A stretch of DNA of 64,000 bases, taken from contig NZ_QBLC01000002.1 in the NCBI RefSeq assembly GCF_003052295.1, forward strand, positions 186,001-250,000, in the 5' to 3' direction. Under the pieces are notes generated by a model, which saw nothing but the letters and a program-made list of their open reading frames with translations, was not told the DNA's origin and made no database searches. Below, one piece after another: positions 17,851 to 29,986 of this stretch. The position numbers were made by a program, and so were the translations under genes. How positions within the stretch are numbered: position 1 is the first letter of the stretch; every line of letters starts with the position of its first letter. The DNA is from Trichococcus paludicola. GTDB lineage: Bacteria > Bacillota > Bacilli > Lactobacillales > Aerococcaceae.

Positions 17851-17997
17851 TGTATGGTGCTCCGAAAGAAACTCGAAGGAGAAATCATCGAAGAGATTCA
17901 CTAATTAGGCAATGACCGGATCCTCATTTTCTGTTTTCAGAACTTCGATGCACTTGGCGACCAGCAGTAACTGGAGCCCATCGTCGAATTGATACTA
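17851..17997 (+). pseudogene. Degenerate fragment of rqcH (duplicate of the intact gene downstream)
   Basis: In one frame this reads CMVLRKKLEGEIIEEIH, stop, LGNDRILIFCFQNFDALGDQ, then Q, stop and LEPIVELIL. It aligns without gaps to about 49 residues of the intact RqcH (CMVLRKNLEGAYIEDIKQLGN, FRNFDELGDQ), encoded at about 18604-18750. Two in-frame stops and the lack of a start show it is dead. No further homology to the rest of the gene was found around it. It lies in the same orientation about 750 bp upstream of the intact gene. Confidence 0.85.
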
Positions 17998-18332
17998 TTC
18001 TTGTTTGAATACACTTTGTAGTTGTCGCATTTTTTAGCGACCGTTCGTTTACAACATGTGTTTATTTCTAAATCTACCTCTTTTAGAAAAATAAAAGTAA
18101 AAACCCGAATATTTTCGCACGTTTCTTATTTATTCTGAGATTACCAAAAATAACGAAACTTATGTTTGTGTATTTTTCCGTTGTTAGGGTTGTACATTGT
18201 CTTTCCGCATGCCGTTTTGGATATCTGTCATCCGGTGAATGATAATATAGGTACATACCAAGTGCGCCTTCCCTTATGGTTTGCACCAAAATATGACACA
18301 ATGAAGAAACACGCCAGACGGCGGAGATGATA
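17998..18332. other. AT-rich intergenic DNA before rqcH
   Basis: No coding frame with a ribosome site and no clear structured element was seen. Short A/T runs dominate to about 18150. Confidence 0.55.
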
Positions 18333-18341
18333 TGGTATAAT
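18333..18341 (+). promoter_or_regulatory. Extended -10 promoter of rqcH
   Basis: TGGTATAAT, an extended -10 element, lies 38 nt before the ATG. No good -35 is seen, as is common for extended -10 promoters. Confidence 0.6.
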
Positions 18342-18378
18342 GAAAGGCGTATATTGACATGTACTAGGAGGTGTTTTC

Positions 18379-20082
18379 ATGTCTTTTGATGGTGTATTTA
18401 CACGTGCCATGGTCAAGGAATTGAACCGCGACCTGGAAAACGGAAGGATCAGTAAGGTCTATCAGCCGTTTCAGCACGAAATTATTCTTACCATACGGGC
18501 CAATCGGAAAAACAAACGGGTATTGCTGTCAGCTCACCCATCCTACGCTCGGATACAAGTAATCAATGATAACTTATCCAACCCCGATTCAGCGCCCAAT
18601 TTCTGTATGGTGCTGCGCAAAAATCTGGAGGGTGCCTACATCGAAGACATCAAACAATTGGGCAACGACCGGATCATCATTTTCTCATTCCGAAATTTCG
18701 ATGAACTCGGCGACCAGCGCCAGATGGAATTGATCATCGAATTGATGGGTCGCCACAGCAACATCTTCCTGATCGATAAGCAAACCAGGATGATCATCGA
18801 TTGTCTGAAGCATGTGCCGTTTTACCAAAACAGTTTCCGTCCGCTGCATCCAGGCGTCGCCTATCAGTTGCCGCCCCATCAGGACAAAGCGAACCCTTTT
18901 GAGATGGAAAAGGAGGAACTGGCATCTGTCTCAGCCACATTCAACGATGAATTACCGCTGTTCAAATCATTGCAAGGAGCTTTTCAGGGCTTGGGCAGCG
19001 ATTCCGCAATGGAAATCAGCTACTATACGGAGCAGGATGGGTTGTCTGCAGCGGATGCGATTCTCGCATTTAAACAACAGCTGGACACAGCTATCCCTAC
19101 ATTGACCGAGGAATCCGCAAAGAAACAACATTTTACACCCTTCCCGTTCCGGAGTCTTCCGGGAGAGAAAAGGCATTACGACAGCCTCAGCGAATTGTTG
19201 GACGCCTACTATGATGAAAAAGCATCCCGGGACCGCATCAACCAAGTGGCTTCCGAGCTGCTCCATGTCGTCAACACGGAACGCAAGAAGAATCAGCTGA
19301 AGCTGAAGAAGCTGGACCAGACGCTGTTGGAGACGGAAAAAGCTGATGTCTACCGGATCAAGGGAGAGATCTTGACGGCCTATCTGCATCAAATGAAAAA
19401 AGGCGATATGGAAGTGACGCTCAACAACTTCTACGATGATGAGAATCCGATAACGATTGCTTTGAATCCAGCGCTGACCCCTTCCCAGAATGCCCAAAAA
19501 TACTTTTCCAAATATCAGAAGCTCACCACTGCCGTCGCATACGTGAATGAGCAGGTCGAACATACCCATGCAGAGAACGAATATTTGGAATCCATCGAAA
19601 CGCTGATCCAACTCTCCGACCCGCAGGACTTGGAGGACATAAAGGACGAGCTGCGCGAATCTGGATATTTGAAGAAAAAGTACAAAGGTAAACAGAAAAA
19701 ACACAAAACCAGCAAGCCCCACAAATTCCTGTCATCGGACGGCACGACCATCCTGATCGGAAAGAACAATGTGCAGAACGACCAGCTGACGCTGAAGACG
19801 GCAAAAAAATCGGATATTTGGCTGCATACGAAAAACATACCCGGTTCGCATGTCATCATCGAAAGCAATTACCCTTCCGAGGAGACGCTCTTTGAAGCGG
19901 CGACATTGGCCGCTTATTATTCCAAGTTCCAGAATTCTTCGAACGTGCCTGTCGACTACGTTGTGGTCAAGAACATACGCAAACCAAACGGTGCGAAACC
20001 CGGCTTCGTCATCTACGAAGGGCAAAAAACCCTTTATGTAACACCGGATAAGGAACTGGTCCGGACGCTGAAGGCCGATTGA
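18379..20082 (+). CDS. rqcH: NFACT-family RqcH / fibronectin-binding-like protein
   Basis: 567 residues. RqcH binds obstructed 50S subunits and adds C-terminal alanine tails to stalled chains; older annotation is FbpA/Fbp54. The NFACT-N domain opens MSFDGVFTRAMVKELN and contains the conserved ANRKNKRVLLSAHPSYARIQ and FCMVLRKNLEGA. A helical region and coiled coil cover about 280-430, and NFACT-R begins near 455 (FLSSDGTTILIGKNNVQND, with DIWLHTKNIPGSHV and AAYYSKFQNSSNVPVDY). A strong AGGAGGTG site precedes the ATG. A decayed copy of residues 76-124 lies upstream. Confidence 0.95.
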   Translation: MSFDGVFTRAMVKELNRDLENGRISKVYQPFQHEIILTIRANRKNKRVLLSAHPSYARIQVINDNLSNPDSAPNFCMVLRKNLEGAYIEDIKQLGNDRIIIFSFRNFDELGDQRQMELIIELMGRHSNIFLIDKQTRMIIDCLKHVPFYQNSFRPLHPGVAYQLPPHQDKANPFEMEKEELASVSATFNDELPLFKSLQGAFQGLGSDSAMEISYYTEQDGLSAADAILAFKQQLDTAIPTLTEESAKKQHFTPFPFRSLPGEKRHYDSLSELLDAYYDEKASRDRINQVASELLHVVNTERKKNQLKLKKLDQTLLETEKADVYRIKGEILTAYLHQMKKGDMEVTLNNFYDDENPITIALNPALTPSQNAQKYFSKYQKLTTAVAYVNEQVEHTHAENEYLESIETLIQLSDPQDLEDIKDELRESGYLKKKYKGKQKKHKTSKPHKFLSSDGTTILIGKNNVQNDQLTLKTAKKSDIWLHTKNIPGSHVIIESNYPSEETLFEAATLAAYYSKFQNSSNVPVDYVVVKNIRKPNGAKPGFVIYEGQKTLYVTPDKELVRTLKAD

Positions 20083-20146
20083 GAGCAGATTACCGTTGCA
20101 TCGCAAAATCGATAATACAAAGTTCGCTTCTCCTAAAGCGTGCAAA

Positions 20147-20174
20147 GAGGCCCGAGAAATATTTCTCGGGCCTC
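20147..20174. terminator. Bidirectional terminator between rqcH and rpoN
   Basis: A perfect 28-bp palindrome built on GAGGCCCGAGAAAT lies between the convergent genes. Short T runs flank both sides. Confidence 0.75.
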
Positions 20175-20253
20175 TTCATATGCCTGCAAATGATCGCATC
20201 ATCCCTACTTTCATCCATTAATCGTCTTGTTAACCACTCACCGATTGACATAA

Positions 20254-21579
20254 TTATGGCCTTTTTCTTTTCGAACTGGAGGGAATGCCCAAACCCATGC
20301 GGTATTTTGCCACTGTCCTACGGGAGATGTCGATTCCCTGCGCGGTGAAATGATCGGCAATCACCTGGTCGGAAACCGGCTTTGACTTTTCTTCGCTGCC
20401 GACTATTTGCTTTATTTCGGTTTGGATGACGATGGATGAGATGGCTACCTGATCTCCGTCATCCTCTTTCATAAAACCGCTCCGGAAGAAAAAGCGCAAT
20501 TCAAAGATGCCTTTCGGGGTCGCCATGTATTTGTCGTTCACGACCCGGCTTACCGTCGAAATACTCAGGTCCGTCAGTTTGGCGATGTTTTTCATCGTCA
20601 TAGGCTTCATCGAGGAGGCTTTTTCCAAGAAATAATCCGTCTGCAGCTGCAGGATGGCTTCCGTTATTTTGATGACGTTCTGTGTCCGTTGGAGAACACA
20701 CTGCTGAATCCAGGATATTTCTTTCTTTTTTTCTTCCAGATAACGTTTCATATCTTTATCCGCCAACGCCAGCAATTCGCTGTAATAGTCTTCGTTGAAC
20801 GCAACCGATGGCAGACCGCTTTGATTGAACGAGACGTCCAGTGAGTTGTCCTCGGCTATTGCTACATGGATGTCTGGTTCGATGAAGACCGTCTCCTCGA
20901 ATACGGTCTCCCACTGCAGCTTCGTCTGCAGCTTGCTCATGTAGGTGATGATTTCGATCAGTTCGTCATGTTCGATCTCCTCGACGTCCCTAATCGACTC
21001 CAAGCGATAGGTAGATAGCTCCTTGAAATAATTTTCCAGTATGTAGTAGGCTAGCGGGGGCGACTGTTCGTCCCTTTCGGTTTGCAGCATCAGAAACTCC
21101 TGCAGGTCTCGGGCACCGACACCGGGAGGATCCAACTGTTGCAGGAGCGTTAAGGCATCCAACACTTCCGTTTCCTCGGCCGCAGTTGCCTCCGCAACCT
21201 CTTCCAGCTTGATATCCAAATAGCCGTCATCCGTCACGTATCGGATGAGAAACAGAACCAGCTGCCTGAGCGGCGTGTTTTTCATGTTCAGATAGATCTG
21301 TTCATGCAGAAAATCATAGAGGGATTGATTCTTGCTTTCCATGCGTTCATACCAGGGCGTCTGATTATCCGCCGTGTATACATTGGAGACGGCCACAGCG
21401 CCCGTGTCCGATGCCCGCTTTTTGATGTCCATCAACGGATTACCCAATGCCTGGTCCTCTATGTAGCTGGATAGTTCCGACATGGGCATCTGCAGAATGT
21501 GCAATGCCTGTCGCAACTGCTGCGTCATCTTGATCGATTGTTGTTGCGTTTGCTTCAGCTGGAATTCCTGCCTCGCCAT
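20254..21579 (-). CDS. rpoN: RNA polymerase sigma-54 factor
   Basis: 441 residues from the ATG at 21579 (AAGAGGTGATAGTG site). Region I is Gln-rich with FQLKQTQQQSIKMTQQL, the activator-contact region. The middle holds the core-binding domain (LLQQLDPPGVGARDLQEFL). The DNA-binding part has the HTH LTDLSISTVSRVVNDKYMATPKGIFELRFFF-type helix and the RpoN box SRRTVAKYRMGLG close to the end. It recognises -24/-12 promoters and needs an AAA+ activator. The one such promoter I found lies before manL, with ManR as the obvious activator. Next to pyrE but with its own strand unit. Confidence 0.95.
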   Translation of the reverse strand: MARQEFQLKQTQQQSIKMTQQLRQALHILQMPMSELSSYIEDQALGNPLMDIKKRASDTGAVAVSNVYTADNQTPWYERMESKNQSLYDFLHEQIYLNMKNTPLRQLVLFLIRYVTDDGYLDIKLEEVAEATAAEETEVLDALTLLQQLDPPGVGARDLQEFLMLQTERDEQSPPLAYYILENYFKELSTYRLESIRDVEEIEHDELIEIITYMSKLQTKLQWETVFEETVFIEPDIHVAIAEDNSLDVSFNQSGLPSVAFNEDYYSELLALADKDMKRYLEEKKKEISWIQQCVLQRTQNVIKITEAILQLQTDYFLEKASSMKPMTMKNIAKLTDLSISTVSRVVNDKYMATPKGIFELRFFFRSGFMKEDDGDQVAISSIVIQTEIKQIVGSEEKSKPVSDQVIADHFTAQGIDISRRTVAKYRMGLGIPSSSKRKRP

Positions 21580-21673
21580 CACTATCACCTCTTCTCTGTT
21601 CTGGTCTTCTGTGTCTAAAAATACATGGAACCAGTATACCACCATTGGAGCGCTTACTTGCAAAAAATGAATC

Positions 21674-21717
21674 AAAAAACCCGACAAACAAGATTCCAGA
21701 TCTTGTTTGCCGGGTTT
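21674..21717 (-). terminator. Terminator of the pyr operon
   Basis: AAACCCGGCAAACAAGA pairs with TCTTGTTTGTCGGGTTT on the minus strand, then TTTTTGATT. It closes pyrR-pyrK-pyrD-pyrF-pyrE. Confidence 0.88.
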
Positions 21718-21743
21718 GACATGGCAACTATTCGGACGTAGGA

Positions 21744-22376
21744 TTAACCCTTGAACCAGTTCTCAGGGTCTTTGCTCCAGTCTTTCAATAACTCCAATTC
21801 TGCTTCGGAGATGTAGTTTGTTTCATGGGCAACTTCCAGCAATGTGCTGTAGTTGGACAACGTGTCGATCGCAAGACCGGCATCGGCAAAATTTTTCGTT
21901 CCTTTAGCCAATTCATAAGTGAAGATAGCGACGCAACCCAATACGTTTGCGCCTTCCAGCTCAGCTGCTTTGGAAGCTTCGATGACGCTGCCGCCAGTGG
22001 ATATCAAGTCTTCGACTACGACCATTTTTTGGCCTTCAGTAATTTTGCCTTCGATTTTGCGGCCTGTTCCGTGGTCTTTCGCTTTGCTGCGGATGTAGAC
22101 CATCGGCAAGTCCAAAATGTCAGCGATCCAAGCTGCGTGTGGGATGCCTGCAGTCGCAGTTCCGGCGATCACTTCTGCATCCGGGTATTTTTCTTTGATC
22201 AGATCAGCCAATCCTTGCGCAATCTGTTTGCGCACTGCCGGAAAGCTCATTGTCACACGGTTATCGCAATAGATCGGGCTTCTCAAACCTGATGCCCAAG
22301 TAAACGGGTCTTGCGGGCTCAAGCTCACTGCTTTGATGTCCAATAATGATTTTGCTACTTCTTTTGCTATCGTCAT
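21744..22376 (-). CDS. pyrE: Orotate phosphoribosyltransferase
   Basis: 210 residues. It joins orotate to PRPP, giving OMP. The PRPP-binding motif is VVVEDLISTGGSV (about residue 120), and the catalytic Lys loop is YIRSKAKDHGTGRKIEG. The start at 22376 lies 1 nt from the pyrF stop, with GGAGCGGAATAAA as ribosome site, so the two are coupled; the frame is open upstream but lies within pyrF. It is the last gene of the operon. Confidence 0.96.
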   Translation of the reverse strand: MTIAKEVAKSLLDIKAVSLSPQDPFTWASGLRSPIYCDNRVTMSFPAVRKQIAQGLADLIKEKYPDAEVIAGTATAGIPHAAWIADILDLPMVYIRSKAKDHGTGRKIEGKITEGQKMVVVEDLISTGGSVIEASKAAELEGANVLGCVAIFTYELAKGTKNFADAGLAIDTLSNYSTLLEVAHETNYISEAELELLKDWSKDPENWFKG

Positions 22377-22377
22377 T

Positions 22378-24783
<2,406 letters not shown>

Positions 24784-24863
24784 AATTATTTTCCTCCTTA
24801 ATTTTGACAAAAAAGGTGATCTAAAAAAATGCGATGGAGCAAGCTTCAAAGCAAATTCTTCTG

Positions 24864-24877
24864 TGTCTCTCTGGACA
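24864..24877 (-). promoter_or_regulatory. PyrR-binding loop between pyrR and pyrK
   Basis: The minus strand reads TGTCCAGAGAGACA within a CTGTG/CACAG stem, matching the PyrR consensus. The matching terminator is less clear. The best candidate is AGATCACC (24808-24815) followed by seven Ts, which could pair with GGTGATTCT (24888-24896) across the loop. Control of pyrK-D-F-E separately from pyrR is inferred. Confidence 0.75.
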
Positions 24878-24903
24878 CAGTTAAAGAATCACCGACCTAT
24901 TGT

Positions 24904-25558
<655 letters not shown>

Positions 25559-25587
25559 ATTTTAAAGGTTCCTTCAATATTACTGTA

Positions 25588-25616
25588 ATGATAACGAATA
25601 GAGGCGTTGCTGTCAA
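25588..25616 (-). promoter_or_regulatory. Promoter of pyrR operon
   Basis: TTGACA (25611-25616), a 17-nt spacer and TATCAT (25588-25593). The -35 overlaps the last rluD codons near its stop. Confidence 0.8.
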
Positions 25617-26522
25617 TCAGTTTTTGCGCAGTTCCGCCAGTTTTTCGCTGTAGAAATCAGGCAAAGGTGCTTCGAAGCGCATTTCCTTGCCCGTCGTCGG
25701 GTGGATGAAGCCCAAAGTGGACGCATGCAAATATTGGCCATGGCCGCTGAGTGTTTCAGCCGGTCCGTACATAGGATCGCCAGCTACTGGATGGCCGATG
25801 TATTTCATATGGACACGGATCTGGTGCGTACGGCCGGTTTCAAGGTGCAATTTCAGCAAAGTGAAATCACGGAAACGCTCGATGACATCAAAATGCGTCA
25901 CTGCCTTTTTGCCGCCGTCAGCCACTGTGCGTTTTTTGCGGTCAATCAACATCCGGGCGATCGGCGCATCGATTGTGCCGTCTTCATGCGGGATCACGCC
26001 ATGGACCAAAGCAAGATAGGCCCGTTCCATCGTGTGGTTCTCCAACTGCTCCGCCAATTTCTGGTGCGCTTCGTTCGTCTTGGCGACGACCAACAAGCCG
26101 GATGTGTCCATATCGATGCGGTGAACGATCCCTGGACGGATATTTGCCGTGCCGTCGGATAGCGCGTTTACGTGAAACAACAAGCCGTTGACCAAGGTAC
26201 CGGAAAGATGCCCTTTGGATGGATGCACGACCATGCCGGTTGGCTTATTGACGACCAACAGCGCATCGTCTTCATAGATGACATCCAATGCAATGTCCTC
26301 CGGAGTGACGTTGATCTGTTCCGGTTCCGGAATCGTCAATTCCAGAAGATCCCCTTCTTGGACCTTGTAATTCGATTTGACGGCTTTGTCGTTCACCATC
26401 AGATTGCCGTCTTTGACCCACGCCTGAATTTGCGAACGGCTGGTGCCTGTCATGAAATCCGCCAAGATCTTATCAATCCTGCCGGTTTGACCATCAATGT
26501 TAAATACGATTTTTTCTGTCAT
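25617..26522 (-). CDS. RluA/RluD-family 23S rRNA pseudouridine synthase (YlyB-like)
   Basis: 301 residues. An N-terminal S4 RNA-binding domain (about 14-75, GRIDKILADFMTGTSRSQIQ) precedes the synthase domain. The catalytic Asp is in VHRIDMDTSGLLVVAK, with RTHQIRVHMKYIGHPVAGDPMYG split around the uridine site. It modifies uridines in large-subunit rRNA. It follows lspA by 12 nt and precedes pyrR, the lspA-ylyB-pyrR order also found in Bacillus. Confidence 0.93.
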   Translation of the reverse strand: MTEKIVFNIDGQTGRIDKILADFMTGTSRSQIQAWVKDGNLMVNDKAVKSNYKVQEGDLLELTIPEPEQINVTPEDIALDVIYEDDALLVVNKPTGMVVHPSKGHLSGTLVNGLLFHVNALSDGTANIRPGIVHRIDMDTSGLLVVAKTNEAHQKLAEQLENHTMERAYLALVHGVIPHEDGTIDAPIARMLIDRKKRTVADGGKKAVTHFDVIERFRDFTLLKLHLETGRTHQIRVHMKYIGHPVAGDPMYGPAETLSGHGQYLHASTLGFIHPTTGKEMRFEAPLPDFYSEKLAELRKN

Positions 26523-26534
26523 TTGAATCCCACT

Positions 26535-27014
26535 TTACTTTAGCTTATTTTTAGAACTTATTTTTTCTTCTTCCTCTTCCATGAAAAGGATATAGATCGT
26601 CATCAGGATGACGCCTATCGTCAAACAAACATCCGCCACATTAAAAATCGGAAAATCAATGAAGTCCAGGCGGAACATGTCCACCACATACCCCAAACGC
26701 ATCCGATCGATGAAATTGCCAAGAGCACCGCTCAAAAGAAAAGCGTAACTGATGCCCACGATTTTTTTGTCGAATCCCTGCTTGTGCGCATTATAGACCA
26801 TTGCGCCCACGACAACTACAGTGATGATGAAGAAAAAGAACATTCTTCCTTCAAATATCCCCCAGGCAGCGCCCTCGTTCTGAATGTAGAACAGGGACAA
26901 AATGCCCGGTAACACTTCCTTCACTTCGTGCAATGCAAAATTATTTACGATGGCAATTTTACTCCACTGGTCCAGGACCAACAGCAAGATGGCCAATATA
27001 TAATAGATAATCAT
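26535..27014 (-). CDS. lspA: Lipoprotein signal peptidase II
   Basis: 159 residues with four membrane helices. The two catalytic Asp residues are in GALGNFIDRM and FNVADVCLTIG; NEGAAWGIF is also conserved. It cleaves prolipoproteins before the lipid-bearing Cys, for example the lipoproteins encoded at 15.4, 27.3 and 58.8 kb. A run of Glu and a Lys-rich tail end the protein. Confidence 0.96.
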   Translation of the reverse strand: MIIYYILAILLLVLDQWSKIAIVNNFALHEVKEVLPGILSLFYIQNEGAAWGIFEGRMFFFFIITVVVVGAMVYNAHKQGFDKKIVGISYAFLLSGALGNFIDRMRLGYVVDMFRLDFIDFPIFNVADVCLTIGVILMTIYILFMEEEEEKISSKNKLK

Positions 27015-27201
27015 CCGATAGCCTCACTTATTCTGAAATTAACGTTTTTCCGTATCTTTTGCCTCTATCTATTGTAAACTAATTTTTCAAATTGTATAGT
27101 CATTGATTCCGGCATTTCCGCCTACAAGCTGACTCATCATGGCAATTGTGACCCTTTTTTAATGATTCTTTAACAATTTTCCGAAGATATGGCAATCTAC
27201 C

Positions 27202-27231
27202 TTGATAAAGAATAGCCATTTTCGGTATAAT
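27202..27231 (+). promoter_or_regulatory. Promoter of the deacetylase-DUF4015 pair
   Basis: TTGATA (27202-27207), an 18-nt spacer and TATAAT (27226-27231). Confidence 0.75.
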
Positions 27232-27274
27232 GAAGCTTGTATTGTTATATATCACGTAATAAAGGAGCTTGTTT

Positions 27275-28654
27275 ATGTTGAGAGGTAAGAAGATTGGATT
27301 AGTTTTTGCCGGTGCTCTGGTATTGTCAGCTTGCGCAGACCAAGTGAAAGAAACGTCAGAGACGATCACCCAGATCAAAACCGAGGAAACCGAAATTGTT
27401 TCCCAATTGAATGAGCTGCAACAATTGGAGACCGCGTTACAGAAATCATTCGATGAATCGTTGGCCAGCGATGAAGAATTGAAGAATTTCAAAGATGGCT
27501 CTGCAGCCGTGTTCAGCAACTTGGAAGAACGCCGAACCTTAGCCGATTCGATTGAAAGCGCTTTGGAAGGCTTATCCGAGACGAAAGCCGACTTCGTTGC
27601 GTTCGACGAAGAAACCCTACCACTGGATCAGATGCAGGCAATCGGCGAAACGCTGGATTTGTTCAGCGAAAATTCATTGACTTACTTGGCTGCCTATCGA
27701 GACAGCTTGGATAAAGAAGAAGAACTGTTGACCGGATTTGGAGCGGACGATGCCACTTTCGATACCTTCTTTGCGGGAATCGAAGCAATCAATCTGAGTG
27801 CCGAAACAAACCAAACCAATCTTGCGCCCGTCGCTGAAAATTTGACGACTCTGGATGCACAATTGGTTGAATTGGAAGCAGCCATCACCGCAATAGGGAC
27901 GGAAGGAAGCACAGCCGCCGATTCTTCTGCCGCCACCGCGGAATCCTCAGAGACTGCCGCTGCAGAAAAACCAGCAAAAAAAGTTGAACCCGTAAGCTAT
28001 GAATACCGCATCAATCCGGAGATTTCCACAGTCCAACCGATTGCTGAGGATGGCAACACGCAAGTCGCTTTGTTGACTTTCGATGATGCACCGCAGCAAC
28101 CGAACAGCTACACCGTGGAAATTGCCGAAACCGTCAAATCGAAGGACGCCAACGCTATTTTCTTCGTGATGGGACAATTCCTCACGAATGAACAGGCGCG
28201 CAAAGACATCAAGACCGTCTATGACATGGGTTTCGAAATCGGTAACCATTCCTATTCTCATCCGGATTTCCAAAGCTTGACCTACGATCAGCAACTGGAA
28301 GAAATCAAATCAACAAATGATCTGATCGAAGAGATCACCGGCGAGCGTCCGCGCTTCCTGCGCGCCCCTTACGGACAGTACAATGACGACACCATCGCAA
28401 TCGCTGCAGCAGAAGGCATGACAATCATGAACTGGACCTACGGCTATGATTGGGTGGAAGAGTTCATGGAAGGCACTGCTTTAGCCGACGTTATGGTGAA
28501 CTCACAGTACCTGGGAGACGGCGCGAACTTGCTGATGCATGATCGCCCATGGACAAACGACGCGATCGCTGCCATCATCGATGGCCTGCGCGCGAAAGAT
28601 ATCACAATCGTAGACCCGAATGTGATCGAATCGCCTGAACGGGAGGAAATGTAA
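27275..28654 (+). CDS. Lipoprotein polysaccharide deacetylase with YkyA-like N-terminal domain
   Basis: 459 residues. The start is the ATG at 27275, 7 nt after AAAGGAG. A lipoprotein signal with LSAC is followed by a helical, acidic region (about 25-205) resembling YkyA-type cell-wall lipoproteins, an Ala/Ser/Thr linker, and a NodB deacetylase domain (about 250-450). Catalytic motifs are LLTFDDAP, GNHSYSHP, RAPYGQY and NLLMHD. It likely removes acetyl groups from a wall or capsule glycan. TFDDAP has Ala where many have Gly. It ends TAATG, overlapping the next start. Confidence 0.88.
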   Translation: MLRGKKIGLVFAGALVLSACADQVKETSETITQIKTEETEIVSQLNELQQLETALQKSFDESLASDEELKNFKDGSAAVFSNLEERRTLADSIESALEGLSETKADFVAFDEETLPLDQMQAIGETLDLFSENSLTYLAAYRDSLDKEEELLTGFGADDATFDTFFAGIEAINLSAETNQTNLAPVAENLTTLDAQLVELEAAITAIGTEGSTAADSSAATAESSETAAAEKPAKKVEPVSYEYRINPEISTVQPIAEDGNTQVALLTFDDAPQQPNSYTVEIAETVKSKDANAIFFVMGQFLTNEQARKDIKTVYDMGFEIGNHSYSHPDFQSLTYDQQLEEIKSTNDLIEEITGERPRFLRAPYGQYNDDTIAIAAAEGMTIMNWTYGYDWVEEFMEGTALADVMVNSQYLGDGANLLMHDRPWTNDAIAAIIDGLRAKDITIVDPNVIESPEREEM

Positions 28655-29901
28655 TGATGACCTATTTTAAACAGACACTCGCTGCCGCCAGTTTATTGTT
28701 TTTCCTATCAGGTACGACAGTCGTATTGGCCAGCGAAACCGAAAGCTCCGCTGCCAGCGACAGCGCAACCGCGGAAACAACAGCAGCCACAACCACTACA
28801 GCGCTTACGCTGCGCCAAGGTGCCCTTTTGAAGACACCCACAGCTAAGGAACTGCCGAAGAAATTTTTCTACGACAGCGGCGTCGAAATCGCCTATCCAG
28901 CTGACGGTGTCAAAGGAATCTATGTGACGGCCTACTCGGTCGGTTACGAAGAAAAATTCAACAAATTGCTCGCTTACGTCGATTCGAACGACCTGAACGC
29001 GATGGTCATCGACATCAAGGACGACATGGGTGTTGTGACGGCTGATTTCAACTCCGATGATACCCACATCCAGGAAAATACGGAAGAGTATATCCCGGAT
29101 GTCAATGAGCTGATGGACGTGATGGAAGAGAAACAGATCTATCCAATCGCCCGCATCGTGACCTTCAAGGATACCTTGTTGGCTAACGAACAGCCGGAAA
29201 TGTCCTTCACCGAAAGCGATGGCTCCGTCTGGGTTGCATCCAATGGCGAATCATTCATCAACCCATTCCTGAAGCAGACTTGGGATTATGCCGTCAATGT
29301 CGGGATCGAAGCTGCCAAAGTCGGATTCAAGGAAGTCCAGTTCGACTATGTCCGCTTCCCGGAAGGCTTTGAAGTCTGGGGAGATACATTGAATTACGAC
29401 ATGGGCGAATACGCTGATCTGAATATGACCGACGACGAAAAACGTGTGCAGGCCATCACCGATTTTACCGCTTATGCGAAAGAAAAACTGATGCCTTACG
29501 GCGTGGACGTATCCGTTGATATCTTCGGCTATACCGCCTCTGTCGTTGAAGCATCCGGCATCGGCCAGAATTTCCCTGAGATTTCCGAGAATGTCGATGT
29601 TATCTCTTCGATGATTTACCCGAGCCACTGGGGCACCGATTACTTTGGCATCTACAAGCCGGATCTGTACCCTTATGAACTGGTATCCGAATACATGATA
29701 GTCGAAAACGAGTTGCTTGCAACGCTTGAGACTCCGCCAATCAGCCGTCCTTGGCTGCAGGACTTTACCGCTTCCTACTTGGGATCCGGATTCTACCAAA
29801 CCTACGGCAAAGAGCAAGTCGATGCTCAAGTACAGGCACTGTATGATGCCGGCGTCAACGAGTTCCTGTTGTGGAATGCGTTGAACAACTACACTTATTA
29901 A
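28654..29901 (+). CDS. DUF4015 putative glycoside hydrolase, exported
   Basis: 415 residues. A signal peptide (to about residue 27, ending TTVVLASE) is followed by a Ser/Ala/Thr linker and a TIM-barrel domain of the DUF4015 family. Visible motifs are VKGIYVTAYSVG, NAMVIDIKDDMG, IYPIARIVTFKD, GFKEVQFDYVRFPEG and ISSMIYPSHWG. The acidic DYVRFPEG loop is the probable active site. GGAGGAAATGTA is the ribosome site, shared with the end of the deacetylase gene. Pairing with a deacetylase suggests joint processing of one surface polysaccharide. Confidence 0.88.
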   Translation: MMTYFKQTLAAASLLFFLSGTTVVLASETESSAASDSATAETTAATTTTALTLRQGALLKTPTAKELPKKFFYDSGVEIAYPADGVKGIYVTAYSVGYEEKFNKLLAYVDSNDLNAMVIDIKDDMGVVTADFNSDDTHIQENTEEYIPDVNELMDVMEEKQIYPIARIVTFKDTLLANEQPEMSFTESDGSVWVASNGESFINPFLKQTWDYAVNVGIEAAKVGFKEVQFDYVRFPEGFEVWGDTLNYDMGEYADLNMTDDEKRVQAITDFTAYAKEKLMPYGVDVSVDIFGYTASVVEASGIGQNFPEISENVDVISSMIYPSHWGTDYFGIYKPDLYPYELVSEYMIVENELLATLETPPISRPWLQDFTASYLGSGFYQTYGKEQVDAQVQALYDAGVNEFLLWNALNNYTY

Positions 29902-29912
29902 TAATGCATAAC

Positions 29913-29952
29913 AAAAAGCTCGGCCGGGAAAATTTCCCGGCCGAGCTTTTTG
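29913..29952. terminator. Bidirectional terminator
   Basis: AAAAGCTCGGCCGGGAAA with its complement, then TTTTT on both strands. It serves the DUF4015 gene and the convergent cutC gene. Confidence 0.88.
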
Positions 29953-29986
29953 TCACCGATTGTCGGCTATTCCGTAATAGAGAATC

